A stretch of DNA of 64,000 bases from Tamarix chinensis (GCA_030549775.1 CM060175.1:78524245-78588244), one strand, 5' to 3'; positions 24,068-37,108 are shown, counted from the first letter of the stretch. A program made the numbers and translations. Notes: generated by a model not told the origin, from the sequence alone.

Positions 24068-24114
<47 letters not shown>
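24065..24114. repeat. Compound microsatellite (TTA)n(TA)n
   Basis: About six ATT/TTA units run directly into more than 15 TA units. It is likely to be length-polymorphic. Confidence 0.9.
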
Positions 24115-24119
<5 letters not shown>

Positions 24120-25530
24120 TAGTAATTTTTCCGTTAAATTGGAACTTTACACTCCATTTTTTTCTTTCTTATTGTGTTGTTATAAACCTACACTTTTTTT
24201 TTTGGTTTCAAGTGTCGTAGAATTAGTTCAACATTGATATTGTAATTAGTTGCTATAGTTTGGACTTTGATTTGTTGTAAATTTGTAAAAAATAATTTTA
24301 ATTATAATTTTAAGAATCTAATTTTCTATTTGGGAAATGAATTTCGAAACAAATGTTTAACGGTTGAAGTGTATGACCTATACCACAAAATTATGATTTA
24401 ATTAGGGTATTTTTAAACAATAAAAAATAATACTACTGTATGATCCAATTTAGAACAAAAACTGAACAAAACCAAGTATGCATTACTTCATTTTAGCTAG
24501 TTATTTAAACCGAGCCTAAGTAGAGAAAAGAAATAATAAAAAATAAAAATATTTGAAGGAATATAAATAAAACTAATGGAAAAGAATAAACACTGCTTGA
24601 ATAAAGAGAGGAAAGTAAAATTAAAAAAGACACATGAATGTCATATTATTAAAATTTGGTCAATGAGTCAATCAAATGTGGTATAATCATATTAGTTTGA
24701 TCTTTATACATTTTATTTTTTGAGTTAATATGCCTAATTAGTCTGGACTTGTTAATCAATAATAATACTGGTTCAATGATTTTTTTGATTTATAAAATTA
24801 TGGTTAATAACCAATATATATGTTTTGGTTTGATATATTCATAAAATTGTCGATTGAAACTCCAATGGGGTTGGACTTAGGGTTTGCTATTCTCATGATC
24901 TTATTTTCATAACTTATTAAATGAGTTCAACTTTGATGATAATAAAAATAGGATAAAATTAATGATATTAATTATAACGATGACAATAATAATAACAACA
25001 ATAGTTGTAATTAAAAAATCCAAAAAAAATGCTTTTAGAACAAGTATTTTTTAAACATTTTTTAACTAAACCTCTACCTCCACATTTTCATTTCTCCAAA
25101 ACTTTCCACTTGTGTTTTAAGGAAAATTGGACATTTCAAGTTTCAATTATCCTATCTTTTTCTTCGTTATTCTCTTTCCCGACTTATTTTCTGAACATGT
25201 AATAAAAAATAATTTTCTTTCATTTTTTTTACCTTAGAGATTTCCAAGAATATTAAGACAATTAGTAACACTGAACAATGCATGCATTCCTTATGAAAAA
25301 TAAATTAAATGTAGATTATAGCCCAACAACTATATATATTTAGCAAAACCCATATATGTTCCTTGTATAGATGTTCACACATCAAAAATTGTAGCCAAAT
25401 GTTTTCACTATGAATTAATTATGGCTGTCATATAAAAAAAGGGAAAAAAAACATAGTCTGTACTATGGACTGAGAGAGTAGTATAGACTGTCGCATTGTG
25501 CCCATACACTTTGGCATGCAACTATTAGTT

Positions 25531-26036
25531 AAAGCATCTGCAGTGCTATCTTTAAACTTGAGGTTTCAATTATACTATTTAATTATTTTCTCTCTCTCAT
25601 TTTTCCTACTTTTATCAATTTATCTCAAATGTAATTCAATACTCTATATCCCATTACCTCAAATTTATATCATCTAATTACTTTTATCAATAATGTCACC
25701 AATTATTTATACTTTATAATTTTTAAATTTTAATTTATATTAATCTATAAATATTAATTAATAATCTTATGTAATCAAATTTTATTAAATATAATTTTAC
25801 AAATAATTTAATTAATAACAACTAATTTTAAAAATAAAAAAATATCTCATATACGTTCTAATTGTAAAAATCAATCTAAAATATGTATCAAATGTACCTC
25901 GGTTTTCTAACTTTGGGCACCCCAGATTTTCAAGGTAACATCAAATTTGAGATATTTTTTTTATACTTGCAACCCTTTCCTCAAATTTGAGTTGTCTCAA
26001 ATTTGAGATTGGAAGTCCCCATTATAGATGCTCTTG
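25531..26036. mobile_element. MITE-like element, family B copy 1, about 505 bp
   Basis: Ends AAAGCATCTGCAGTGCTATC and, inverted, CAAGAGCATCTATAATGGGG match the GAGCATCT(C/A)CAATGG-type termini common among plant MITEs. Subterminal CTCAAATTTGAG repeats lie at the right (25977-26010), and CTTGAGG lies at the left. A second, more decayed copy is at about 60898-61390, sharing a long AT-rich core (TTATATTAATCTATAAATAT). No transposase. Confidence 0.65.
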
Positions 26037-26039
26037 GTT

Positions 26040-26910
26040 GTTACGGTAGCCTCTTTTATCGAATGTAGTTGAAAAGCTATTGTCGAGAAACTTTCTTGAA
26101 CCAAACCCCTTGTTTTGATTTATGACCATTTACAAATGTGCAAGTTTTACCTACTTTAACATATATTTTTTTAGATCTAAGCAAATATTTCAATACATTT
26201 TATGACCTAAGTACACTAATTAAAATGTATTTTTTGTGAGATTGTATAAAATAATCTAAGCTTCCATTTGCAAATTGAAACTGCATAGTGTCCATTTGGC
26301 AGATATATACTATGTATATCATCTCTTCGTATATATATTTTATGCCATTTATTTTGTACACTATTTTCATAATATCATTATCTATATTATTAATTTACAA
26401 ATATATTTTACTATTTATTATTAAATATTTAAACTATTATAATCAATTACCTTTATATCCTAATTTAATATACCCACCTACCACTATCCAATAAATAAAA
26501 AATGCCCAAACTTATCAATACATATCAATTTCTTTTAAATCACACGAGTTACTAAATATTATTATTTTTTATGCAAATTTTACACATAAACAAACTGTAT
26601 CTATCATTCAATATTATTATTTCAACCATATTATTATGCCCGATCAAAAACGAAGTTACCAAACAAATACTTACAAATAAATAATTTCAAGCCTAAAAGT
26701 AAAATAGTAAAAAATATTGTCAAAAGCATCAATCTAGAGTCCTCTTTACGTTAAGCATCTATTTGTATGCCTTCATTTATTTTTATTCTATATATTAAAT
26801 AGTGATTTAAAAAAAGTTAGAACACTAATAATTAAATGAACTAATAAATATTCAAAACATACAAATTTACAACTCTCTATAAATCAAAATATTACTTAAT
26901 ATAAATAGTA
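26040..26910. other. Gene-free AT-rich sequence
   Basis: Nothing recognised. The frame at 26288-26494 is low-complexity Ile/Tyr-rich translation of AT-rich DNA. Confidence 0.4.
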
Positions 26911-26914
26911 TTGT

Positions 26915-27573
26915 CTCCCTATCAAAAATAAGTCATTATATATCACCAAAATTTTGTATATAAAAAAAAGCCACTTTTTTTAAAAATAAAATTAAACTTA
27001 TTTTTCAATTTTATCCTCACATTTTGTTTCCCATTATTTATACAGTAAGTATTTTGTTATATTTTAATGGATGATGCATATTAAATTTTAAGACAAAATT
27101 TATCAGTTTCTAAACAATTGTGTAAATTATTAAAATATTTGTGTTAATACAAAAAAAGTAATACATATATAATGTCATATTAAATAAAAGATACACATCG
27201 CACGAATAGACAACTACTCCTATATACGCCCTCGATTTTCATAGACGACGCTGCAAGTGCTTTAAGTTGGTGCACGGTAGGGTGGAAATCAAAGTGCCAA
27301 AAAAAAAAAAAAAAAAAAAACTTCATTTATTCAGAACCCACGGTCGGCGTTACCTGTCCAATGCCAACAAACTCTTGCTGTTAACAGCACTTCTATTTTC
27401 TTCGGTTACTTTTCGTCCTCCTATTCTGTTGGCTTCTTCCCTTTGTTCATTTGTTGCATTTAAAATAATTAAGAGAAAAGGATAAAACAAGAAAAATAAT
27501 CCTAAATATATTGTATAAATATAAAATAACACTTATTTATAATCAAAATTAAAAGTTTAAAAATGAGGGAGTA
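26915..27573. mobile_element. Possible Stowaway/mariner-like MITE
   Basis: Left CTCCCTATCAAAAATAAGTC and inverted right TACTCCCTCATTTTTAAACT, with ATAAGTG further in, resemble Stowaway termini (CTCCCTCCGTCCCAAAATAA type). A run of more than 20 A at 27299-27320 lies inside. The left flanking TA is not intact and the length is large for Stowaway, so this may be two different elements. Confidence 0.35.
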
Positions 27574-28214
27574 TATGTATATTGAGAAAATTGTGAACTA
27601 ACAAAGTCAATTAAAGATGAAATATTTTTTACAATAAAATAATAATTATTTTTTTCAATTAAAAGAATTCTCTAATAAAATAAAAAAAAATTATTTTAAT
27701 AATAATTGTTTTCTCTTTTTTTCCTTGCTTAGAAACGCTTTATGTTTTAACTTATTTCATTTCCCTTTTTTCTTTTTTTCCTTGCATCATCATTATTCCA
27801 TGCCCCGTACTATCTAGTCCAATATTAAACAATGCATTAAATTTTGCCATAATCCAACATACAATACGTTTTATTGATATCGATACCCATTGGTGTAACT
27901 ATGTTATGCAAGGTGCACCTTATATCAAGGTCGTTTATGAATATAGTAATACTAGGCTTTATCTAGGACCTTAAAATGATATGGACCTCAAATATATATA
28001 TATATATGTATAGTAATGTTAATTGTTAGATAATAAAAATAAAGAAGTTTTATCTAAGCAGATTAAAAGTTTGATTTCCTAGGGTTTCCTGACGCCAGCC
28101 TTGCCCTATATATTAGTAACATATAATTAATAACTAGGATGTGAAAGTCTAATATGATGGAATATATTTTATAAGATAGCACTTGATGTGATTTTTTCTC
28201 TAAATTAATTTTTA

Positions 28215-28475
28215 TTCTTTTCTAATTTGATACATATACTATTTTGGAATGATGTTTATCCATTTTTAATTCGATGTATATATTTTCCTCTTCATTGATG
28301 TACATCCTTCTTTTAGCTCTTTTGATTGATATTTATTTCTCTCCACCTTAATATGTACTCCCTTTTTTTTTTGTATACTTCTTTGTATATTCTCATTTGA
28401 ATTGATATTTTTCCTTCTCTACTTTAATGTATATCCTATTCTTATTTGATGTTTATCCTTCTTTCAAGAGGAATG
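28215..28475. repeat. Degenerate minisatellite, about 30-bp units
   Basis: Roughly eight imperfect repeats of a unit like TTTGATGTTTATCCTTCTTT, for example at 28245, 28275, 28300, 28380, 28420 and 28450. Units vary in length by several bases. Confidence 0.6.
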
Positions 28476-28479
28476 ATAA

Positions 28480-30320
28480 CTTCTTCGGAAAGGATTTATG
28501 TTTATCATTTTGTGTACTCTTCTTTTTTAGTTAAATAAAATTCTATACTTGTTACCAATATGCGTCTTTTTAACTTTTGATACGAAAATTAAAAAAGTAA
28601 TCAAATTACTAAATTATCCCTACTTAAAGTGTCACCGAAAATGGTAATAGTAATTTATGTAAGTATAAAATAATTAAAGCTAAAGGGTAAAGTAGAAAAA
28701 AAATATATAAAACGATACTTATTTAAAACAATACTTATTTATAAATTAAATTAAATTACTAAAATAATAATTATTTAAAAATGAAGGGAGTAATATAAAT
28801 ATTTGTAACAAAATTTAAACCCACAGCTTGTTGCATAAAAATAATTGTATTGCACTTTGGCTATAATTGTTAGATAACGCATATCGTCACTTTATAGCCA
28901 TTTTTAATGGTACATACGTGCTTACGCCATGTCATACCAAATACACTTTAAGGTGCATTCGAATATATAATATCCATACGTCACCTTAGGGCCCGGAGTA
29001 ATTAATTTGAAGTACTTTGAGGCAGGCCAATGAGGTTGGGTCATATCTCATATGGTTCGTAGGAATATATGATTGTCATTAATAAATTAATTGGATGTAT
29101 TCAATATTTAGTAACATTTGATGTGCTGATAATAAATGCAGTGTGTGAAATGCAAAAAACGTATGCTTGTTGGAAAAACGGAAATTCATTAGCACCTGAT
29201 AAGATGAATAAATAAATACAACAGAAATAAGAAAAATACTGACTATCGTATAGGAAAAAAACATGTTGGAATTACAAAAGCTGAATACCTGTATTTAATA
29301 ATAAATTCTGCTAAGATATTCTAGCATTATGACATTTTTATGGTGTTTTAGTTATATGATATTTTATATCTACACTCGCGAGTCCCTTATAAATAAATAA
29401 AATACATACATTTATGAATATAATAATTACAAAAACATAAGTTTGCATTATTAAATAATTTTTCATACATTAAATATGTGCGACACTAGTTTTCTTAATA
29501 ATCTTGTAAAATACTAAATCAATTATTATTGAAATACAAAGGGAATATTATTTACATATAAATATGATATTTAACATGTTATGAACATATACATAAAAAT
29601 TAAATCTAGTAATACTTACTTAGTATAATCATTCACTAAAAATTAATTTAATATATAATTATTCTATTATTTATTTAATATATTAACAAATAATTAAATT
29701 TATGTTTAATTAAATTCTAATTTTATTTTAAAATATATATATATATATATATATATATAATAAAAACTAAGAATTAATAAATTAAAATTAAAAATTAAAA
29801 ATAATTAAAGTATGTTTGCAGAAGGTGCCTTTTATATAAATTATATTTTTTATATTTGAAAATTACATATTTTGATATTGAGACTTGAAATTTTCAAAAT
29901 TATAAATTTTAAGTTCCATATTTTTGCTTTTTAATCTTTTCATTTCTATAATTTTAGAATTAAAAACTATTAATAACATGCCTAAGCAAATTATTTTTTT
30001 AATTCTATTCTTCATTTTTAATTTTTTTCATCTATAATTCTTTAAGCTTTGAAATTACATTTTTTTAATATTTTCATTTCTTTTTGTTTTTATATTTTTA
30101 TATTTTTTTAATTTTTAAATTTTTATCTTTTAATTTTTTTTAATTTGAACTTACTTTTTAATGTGAAATTTTTAATAGAAATTAAGAATATATAAAAATA
30201 TTTTTGTCAAAAATATTAAATAAGTAATAAAATAATTGTATATTACATTATTTTATAGTTAATTGATATATTAAGTAAGTATTAATAAATATAATTATAA
30301 CAAACAAAAATTTAGATAAA
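28480..30320. other. Gene-free AT-rich sequence
   Basis: A Stowaway-like right end (AAAAATGAAGGGAGTAA at about 28778) is present without a convincing partner. There is a (TA)n run at about 29731-29759 and oligo-T tracts. No gene or RNA seen. Confidence 0.4.
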
Positions 30321-30558
30321 ATACACAAAATAATTCTAAATTTTTTTAAATTTATGAAATAACCCTAAGTTTATTACTTTGTACATTAGATTTAGATGAC
30401 CCTCCATGCACTTTAGATAAAGTGCACCATATAAACTTAAGTGTTAGAACAAAAGGTCATATGATGTTTAAGTTTTAAAGTCTAAGATCATCTAATGAAT
30501 TTTCAAAATCTCAGAATTATTTTATATATTTTATTCAAACTCAAAATTATTTGGTACA
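30321..30558. mobile_element. MITE-like element, family A copy 2, 238 bp
   Basis: Ends ATACACAAAATAATTCTAAA and, inverted, TGTACCAAATAATTTTGAGT align with the copy at 23318-23574. The interior shares ACCCTAAGTTTATTAC, an AAAGTGCA block and ATCTAATGAATTTTCAAAA. It is more diverged at the left end. Confidence 0.6.
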
Positions 30559-31369
30559 TTTGTCCATATTCATAATATGAAAAATACTATATTTATATGA
30601 AAAATAATATTATTTAAAAAACCTTTCTTAATTGAAACATTTATTCATTTATTATAAATTTAAAAACAGTATCCCCTATTAATTAAAACAAACTCCAAAT
30701 TAATTTACAATTTTTTTAATGCATATCTAATTCTTCAAGTAGTTCCAAATGGAGCTATAAAATTTTCGCATCTTGTGCTGAATATAAACCATAGCTTTAA
30801 AACTGGGCCCGATGAACGAGCAAACTGCTAACAAGATTTCATGTACCAGATCGTAAAATCTTCAATCAGACCTGTAGAAACTAGTAAACTAGTGAAAAAA
30901 TCAATTAAAAATCGATTAAATTCATATGCAATTTAATTTTTTATGTATTTTATATTTTTTAATTTAATATATTCCATTAATCCGATTACTAAACCAATAA
31001 ATTAATTACGATACTTATTCCACTGATTTTTAAAACCATGATATAAACCTGGCGGGAACCATCATATCTTGTGCATCTGCTGCGACAATACACCCGATAA
31101 AAATGCGCAGAGAGACATAACCATAAGATAATTTACAAAGAGTACCATTATTTGTACAACCCAAACAAGGAATCTGGAAACAGGAAATACATTAACCAGG
31201 TTTAAGACATTTAGGATCTATTAGCTTGTGGAGGATGGAGGGGGTGTATATGTATAGACATACATACATACATACATAAAGATATATATAGATATATAAT
31301 CAATCTCTACGAAAACTTAAAGCAGGTGTCCAAATTCAAACTAATTATAAAAACGGACGAAACTATAAC
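30559..31369. other. 3' flank of the membrane-protein gene
   Basis: Non-coding. An (ACAT)n microsatellite lies at 31257-31277. The 3' UTR of the minus-strand gene at 31370 presumably extends into the right-hand part. Confidence 0.4.
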
Positions 31370-33093
31370 TTAAAGGCCTTCAAAGTAACCACCGATGGTT
31401 ACTTGAGCCCTGGTCACTGGAGCTCCTGATCTCATTGCAGAGATTGCTTCATTTAGTTTATTTGCATGGCGTACCACTTGATTGATGCTCTGCAAATTTA
31501 TTCCCAACTCATAAGCAATCATCATCATCATATATGAACTCATGTCTGTTGTCCACACACTTCAGCAATGAGACAAAACAACAAATATGAATCTGAATTA
31601 CTGCCTCTATTTGAGAATTAGCATATAACGGATACTAGTACACTATAGATGCTCCTTAGCGAGTGCTAAAGATCCAAGTGAGATGGTTATATTAGCATTT
31701 TCTGATATATGCTGTAATACTTGTTTATTTTTATGATAAATAACAAGGGTTTTCGACTTCTTTGAAGATACTTGGACTCAATAATTGTCAAATTGTCTTC
31801 CATAAGTGTCCAATTAGTAAATACCCCAAACAACATTTAATCTAGACTAACAATCCAGGTTCAACTACAGAACACTTGTTGTGAATCCACCATCCGTCCA
31901 ATGTTTTAAAACAATCACTTGCTTTCACTTACCTAGTTTCACCTGCATAATTGAATCTACGATCAGCTCATTCCAGCGAAAATGAATTTTGACAAAAGGG
32001 AAGAACTTAAACATTAACACAGATTCAGCCCGATGAACCTCGATCCAAACAGGACATTAAACATGCTAACTAGTGCTCGATAATATGGTTATGTTAACTG
32101 CGAAACCTCACTTACATCAGGCTCAATATGATCCTTACAAATTACCTTATAGTCCGGTTGAACACACGGGAGAAGAGGCTATTTATTTCCTCTATCTATC
32201 ATAAAGCTTGAGAAAATTGAGATATGTGCAAAAATGAAGCAAGGAAATGAGGGAAAATAAAAGCCATGGCCAACAAGAGGGAAAAAAAAAAAAAAACAGT
32301 AAGGAAGAGAGAACGGAGACACGAATAAAACCTTATCATCGGCGAAGACATGGAAATGAACCCTTTGGCGGTGTTGTTTCTCCCTCTGATGGCCACCAAG
32401 AGCAATAATACAAACAGTTGTTGCGCAAGCAAAGCCAAAGGAGAACAGAGCTCCAATTCCGGTCATTCCGAACTTCCATAAGTTCGATTTATCAGTACCA
32501 TCATGACCAACGACATCGCGTTCCCCTTCCCAACAAGGAACGCCTTCCTTTACCTCTTCATTCGTATCTAGGGTTTTGTCATCGCCGTCAAGATCTCCAA
32601 CTTTCGCCTCAAATTGATGCACGCCCACATCAATTTGAGGTAAGATTCCCCTGTTTACAGACTTGGGTGAGTCCAATTTCATGTCGACAAATTGATTGGT
32701 TCCCTTGGGTTTATTGAAGAAAACCTGGTGAGTAATTGTTTCCATATCCAAAGCTTCTTCAACCTTCGGAACCGCTGTGATCCTCTGCGCATCGCCGTCA
32801 GGCGATGCGGGGGATGTGGGAGAAGTAGAAAACTTCTCTTCAGTAACCTCTTTAACCACCTCTTCCTCAGGATCGTCATCCTGAGCAACGGAAATAGAGA
32901 CAGGAACGGCTGATATTTGGATCGAATCTTCCTGGGGTTGGGAGGGCGGTTCGATCAGTTTGTGGAAGTAATTCATGTCAACTATGCTGCTGGTACTGAT
33001 TGAATATTTTTCCCTGGGGAAGATCTTTCTCCCCCCCGGATCTTGATCAATGAATCCGTCATCTGACAGGACCTCCCACTCCTCGAGCTCCAT
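31370..33093 (-). CDS. Plant-specific single-pass membrane protein, DUF6821-like, two exons
   Basis: Exon 1 (33093-32332, 254 codons) and exon 2 (31489-31370) join in phase 0 across a GT-AG intron to 293 aa. No enzymatic motif is present. The N-terminus MELEEWEVLSDDGFID is followed by a long acidic, disordered-looking region with conserved-looking patches (HQVFFNKPKGTNQFVDMKLD at 122-141, ILPQIDVG at 150-157). One hydrophobic segment lies at about 208-232 (GMTGIGALFSFGFACATTVC then II-AL), then a basic stretch and the C-terminal HANKLNEAISAMRSG...GGYFEGL. The overall pattern matches what I remember as DUF6821 proteins of unknown function. EEWEVL (residues 4-9) fits an ATG8-interacting motif after acidic residues, as in the ATI-type autophagy receptors; that role is inference. 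Confidence 0.85.
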
Positions 33094-33172
33094 AATCAGG
33101 AATCAGGGCAGAGAGAACTTGATCGCCTTCTACCTATCTTTTATTTATTTGTTGGGATATTTACGATTGATG

Positions 33173-33180
33173 TTATATAA
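33173..33180 (-). promoter_or_regulatory. Possible TATA box for the membrane-protein gene
   Basis: TTATATAAC on the minus strand about 80 bases upstream of the ATG at 33093, a plausible spacing for a short 5' UTR. This is sequence evidence only. Confidence 0.4.
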
Positions 33181-33249
33181 GGGAGTGAGAAAGAAAGAGG
33201 GAATGGATGGGGAAGAAGTCGTATGAATCTTCCTGTGATAAGTATGATT

Positions 33250-34854
33250 CGGTGGATCTAGTCCCTACCTAACTCCGAACGGGGAGAGTTATTCATAATT
33301 TTGGATGTTAGTACGGAATTTCATTATTAGAAGGCTTTATAATACACTCCATGATGATTGAGGGGAGAGGGGCTGTCTTCTCTGTTCTCCCTCCTTTACA
33401 GCTCCTTGTAAGGGAAGGAAGATTCAATTTCATTATTTCATTCCCACCGACGATGGCGATTGGGAGGCTTATCCTTCCGCAAGCCGTCTCTTTAAATTGC
33501 GGTCCATGGTCCCCACTTGAATGAAACTTTTGAAAGCCATCTTCCGATATTTTTCTGTTCTTTCTTGTGTGTCCATATAAGAAACTAGTGTATTTAGCAA
33601 AACTAAAAATAGTATAGATTTTTTTTTGTTAACTTTTAATTAATTTAGCTTATTTTTTTAAATAAAAAAAAACACTTTAAATAGTTTAGCATAAATTTAA
33701 ATTAGTATTTTGGACTCAAATATCTTATTTTAAGCCCTATTTTTTTAATTAAGTTTATTTGCTAAATATAGTTAAATAGCTAATAATAAAGATCAATGAG
33801 TTCTCCTTTTCCAACTATACACTTATATTTTCTCTATTTAAAAAAACAATCATCGCGTATAATAATTATTTTTATATTTTTAACAAATATATATTAAAAG
33901 TAATCATTAGTCAAAGTTTACCCTCAAAATCCGCAATAACTTACTTTTTTTTGAATGGATTGAACTAGTTTTATCATACATATAGTAATGTAGCACTCTA
34001 CTTCACAAAGGCATTCAACGCACGTTTCAACGAGAAACTTTGACTAAACAAATCTTTTAGTATATATTAATAAAAAATATAAGAAGTAAAATGTTATAAA
34101 AATTTTTTTTTATTATTATAAATAGATTTGAAATTTTTTCTATAATAAAAGATTTTATTTTGAGAGAAAAATAATTGTTAAAATTTGTCTTTGAAAATTT
34201 TTCTATAATATATTATAGCAACAAGCAAGAAACGAGAATGTTTCCCCAAAAACCACAACCTCCCCGCCCCCTCTTTTTCATTGGTGGCAAATTCTATGAT
34301 GTACCTAGGTGTATTTTCTTAGGTGCACCCGGAGTATAATTTAGGAATATTTAGGTGGGAAAAAAAAAAAAGACTTCCAAATAATTTATTATTACCAAAA
34401 TACTATTTCACTTGATAGATGTGATTTAACTCAACTAATTTTATTATATTACGTGGATTGTTTATCACATTATGTTGCAGTTTCACATCACGTGGAGTTG
34501 TTTTTCCCAGTTTAATATTAGCTAGTCGTGTTTGCGGACCACACCACAGATGCTGTTATTTTGGACGGAACCATTTGAAATGCTCAACAGTCATCGACAT
34601 TTGTTGGAATATTTTTTTTTTTTTACGGGTTTAGTTTGAATACCCCGGATTTGTTCGAAATGATTTTATTTTAGACGGCTTAAATTTATCGCGTTAGGTA
34701 CGCGATACATCGTGGTCTTCTACAGTTTTTAGTTTTATTTATTTTATGTGGATGTAAATTGGTATGTTGTATGATTCAATGCGACGTGACTAGGTCTATA
34801 TAAGAAAGTCTTTAAAATATAACCATTTAAGTGAGGGGGTGTGTATGTTATTTC

Positions 34855-34888
<34 letters not shown>

Positions 34889-35130
34889 AGTTACATAAAC
34901 CAATAACAAGTTTAAAAAGATGAGTCAGAAAGTAATCCGATGCCTTCTAATTAATAAGTATTCTAAATTTATTATTTATGGCACGAGTTAATATTTCATA
35001 ATTTCTATCCATGTCTGCCTCGTACCATGTCCTTCAGTCGCATAACCTTACATTTCATATATTAGCTGTTTCTCGATACGTCACAATTACTGTTCTGGAC
35101 GACAAGTTAATTAAATTAAATTAATATTAT
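33250..35130. other. Gene-free sequence with short inverted repeats
   Basis: Holds an inverted pair around AGTCAAAGTTT (about 33910 and 34030) with matching AT-rich flanks, which may be an old MITE, and a (TATG)n microsatellite at 34856-34888. No gene recognised. Confidence 0.4.
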
Positions 35131-35175
35131 CTTCTTATATAGAATAGACTTCCGCGCATCGCGCGGGCGGGAGAT
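35131..35175. other. GC hairpin in AT-rich context, possible Helitron terminus
   Basis: TCTTCTTATATAGAATAGAC is followed by the perfect hairpin CCGCGC-ATC-GCGCGG at 35152-35166. Similar TC-starting sequences with a CCGCGCATCGCGCGG hairpin occur at plant Helitron ends. No opposite terminus was found. Confidence 0.3.
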
Positions 35176-35179
35176 TAGT

Positions 35180-37108
35180 CCATAGTTTATACATCTACGA
35201 ATCCCGCAGTCTCTGGTATTACCTTTTTTTTTTTTTTTTAATCCACCGTCTTCCGATCCCGTGAGAATAATTCAACGTTTTTAATTTTGAAGACTGGCAT
35301 CGACGGTGAGTTGCCCATGCAAATTGTTTGTATTTTATACGGGAAAACAAATGAAGCTTATCAAACTATTTATTACATAAACAAGGACAGTTTCGAGAAA
35401 CTCCCCACAAAAAAAAAATTATAATATTCGGGATTGGAGCAAGCCGTAAGTAAAAACAAAGTGCATGGCCGGCGAAAGAGTTTCTGTTCCGACCGCGACA
35501 TCTTGATCCAAGTCGACGTCGCAAGATAAAAACGTATCGCCAGTCGCCAGTCGTCACCCCTCATTTTACGCTTAATGAAAAACGCCTTCGCTAAACAAAA
35601 TACCGCTACTACTACTAATAATCACATTTTGACGATTACGAGAACGTGCATAAAAATACGCAGCTGTCCCGTCTGTCTGTACGCCCGCGCTTACCCATCC
35701 TGACTTTGCTGCCCTTGAATCCCTACCGCTGAAAGTGAAAGATATTAATTGCTAATATCAATACGCAAAAAAATATTAAAAAAGGAATTCATAATGCCAT
35801 TTAGTTACACCTTTTTTTTTCCCCTCCCCGGTCCGTTTATGTGAAGATCTTGCGCGCGCGACAGAGATGACCGCCACCGGTTGGTTTAGCGTGCACGTAA
35901 CCCAATACCCTCCGTCTATCTCTTACGTTTTTTTTTTTTTTTTTTTTTTTTTTTAAGTGTTCTCATCCAATGATGAGCAGATCCTGGGAAGGGGAACGAG
36001 AAGATACTTTTTTTTTTCCTACCTCTCACTAATTAAGAATAGGAGCGCCTCATCTCATACCTAATTACTTATTGCTATATTTGACGAAGAGTTTATTTCC
36101 ATCCTTCGGTCCTCCATCCATCCAATCCCATTGTGTCACGTAAGCTATTTTAGTTACGAAGTCCCCAAGCCATAAAAATTTTGCTCCTCGCCAAAATCTA
36201 AAGCACATCCTGTAATTATTAATTCCTGTATCCCGCTCTGTACCTTTGCCATATTTCTCTTTTTAGGATTAAAAATAACAAATTTTAATTATTAATTTCT
36301 ATTATTATATATTCCCAAAAGTCATTAATACTATATATATATATATATATATATAACTAGTTTACTTTTCGACTAATTTTTTTCTATTGTAGATTTCTAA
36401 AATACATTTTAGTTCCACCAATTACAAATACTAAAATTACCGGTGAATTATTTTATCAAGATGAATAATTTATAAAAATTATGTTATAACTTCATGAATT
36501 ATCCTTTTTATTTTTACTTTATATATCATTGAATTTTTTTCATATTTTTACATTTTAACCTTTGCTCAATATTATTAGGGACTTAAAATTATTAATTGAA
36601 TATGAAACCTCAAATTAATTTATTATTACACAGTATTATTATTTTAATCAGCTTTTGGATCATATCAAATTATTATTCATCAGTCAAGTTGTATGTTATC
36701 CAATGTATATTTTTTTATTATTTTTCATCTAATTGAAATTTCCCAATAATTAACGGATTATCTGTAATCCAGTATAACATTTTGAATATCCCACGTTCTT
36801 TTTCTCAGATTCCTGATCCGCCTATCCATCCTATAAACCCAAATTACTCGCGTCCACAAAGATCAGACAACCGGTGGCAATATTACTGCTACCCATACTG
36901 TAAATATCCTATTGAGGACTGTGCTAACAAGATGCAGATGTCTTGAGTTCAGAATCAGCCAACCAATGCACACCGACATGATAAGTCAGATGGCCAAACC
37001 TTGATCGATTGATTCAGTGTTACAGGAAAAAAAAATTTAACCACAACCTCTTAGTTCTGAACGGTAAAGATGACTGGATGAAATCATTTAAGCCCGTCTC
37101 CCGACTCC
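35180..37108. other. Gene-free interval with a GC-richer island
   Basis: 35440-35910 is clearly richer in CpG than its surroundings but has no convincing coding frame (two overlapping 63-aa minus frames have no motif). Long T runs lie at 35228-35240 and 35931-35954, and a (TA)n run at 36332-36354. The right end should contain the nCBP 3' UTR. Confidence 0.4.

Noticed and set aside
28352..28795. Stowaway MITE with TACTCCC...GGGAGTA ends
   Set aside because: The left end is better explained as one unit of the minisatellite at 28215-28475; only the right end looks real.
32418..32913. Frames of 69-99 aa opposite or shifted to the membrane-protein exon
   Set aside because: Shadows of exon 1 at 32332-33093, which has the long frame and the conserved patches.
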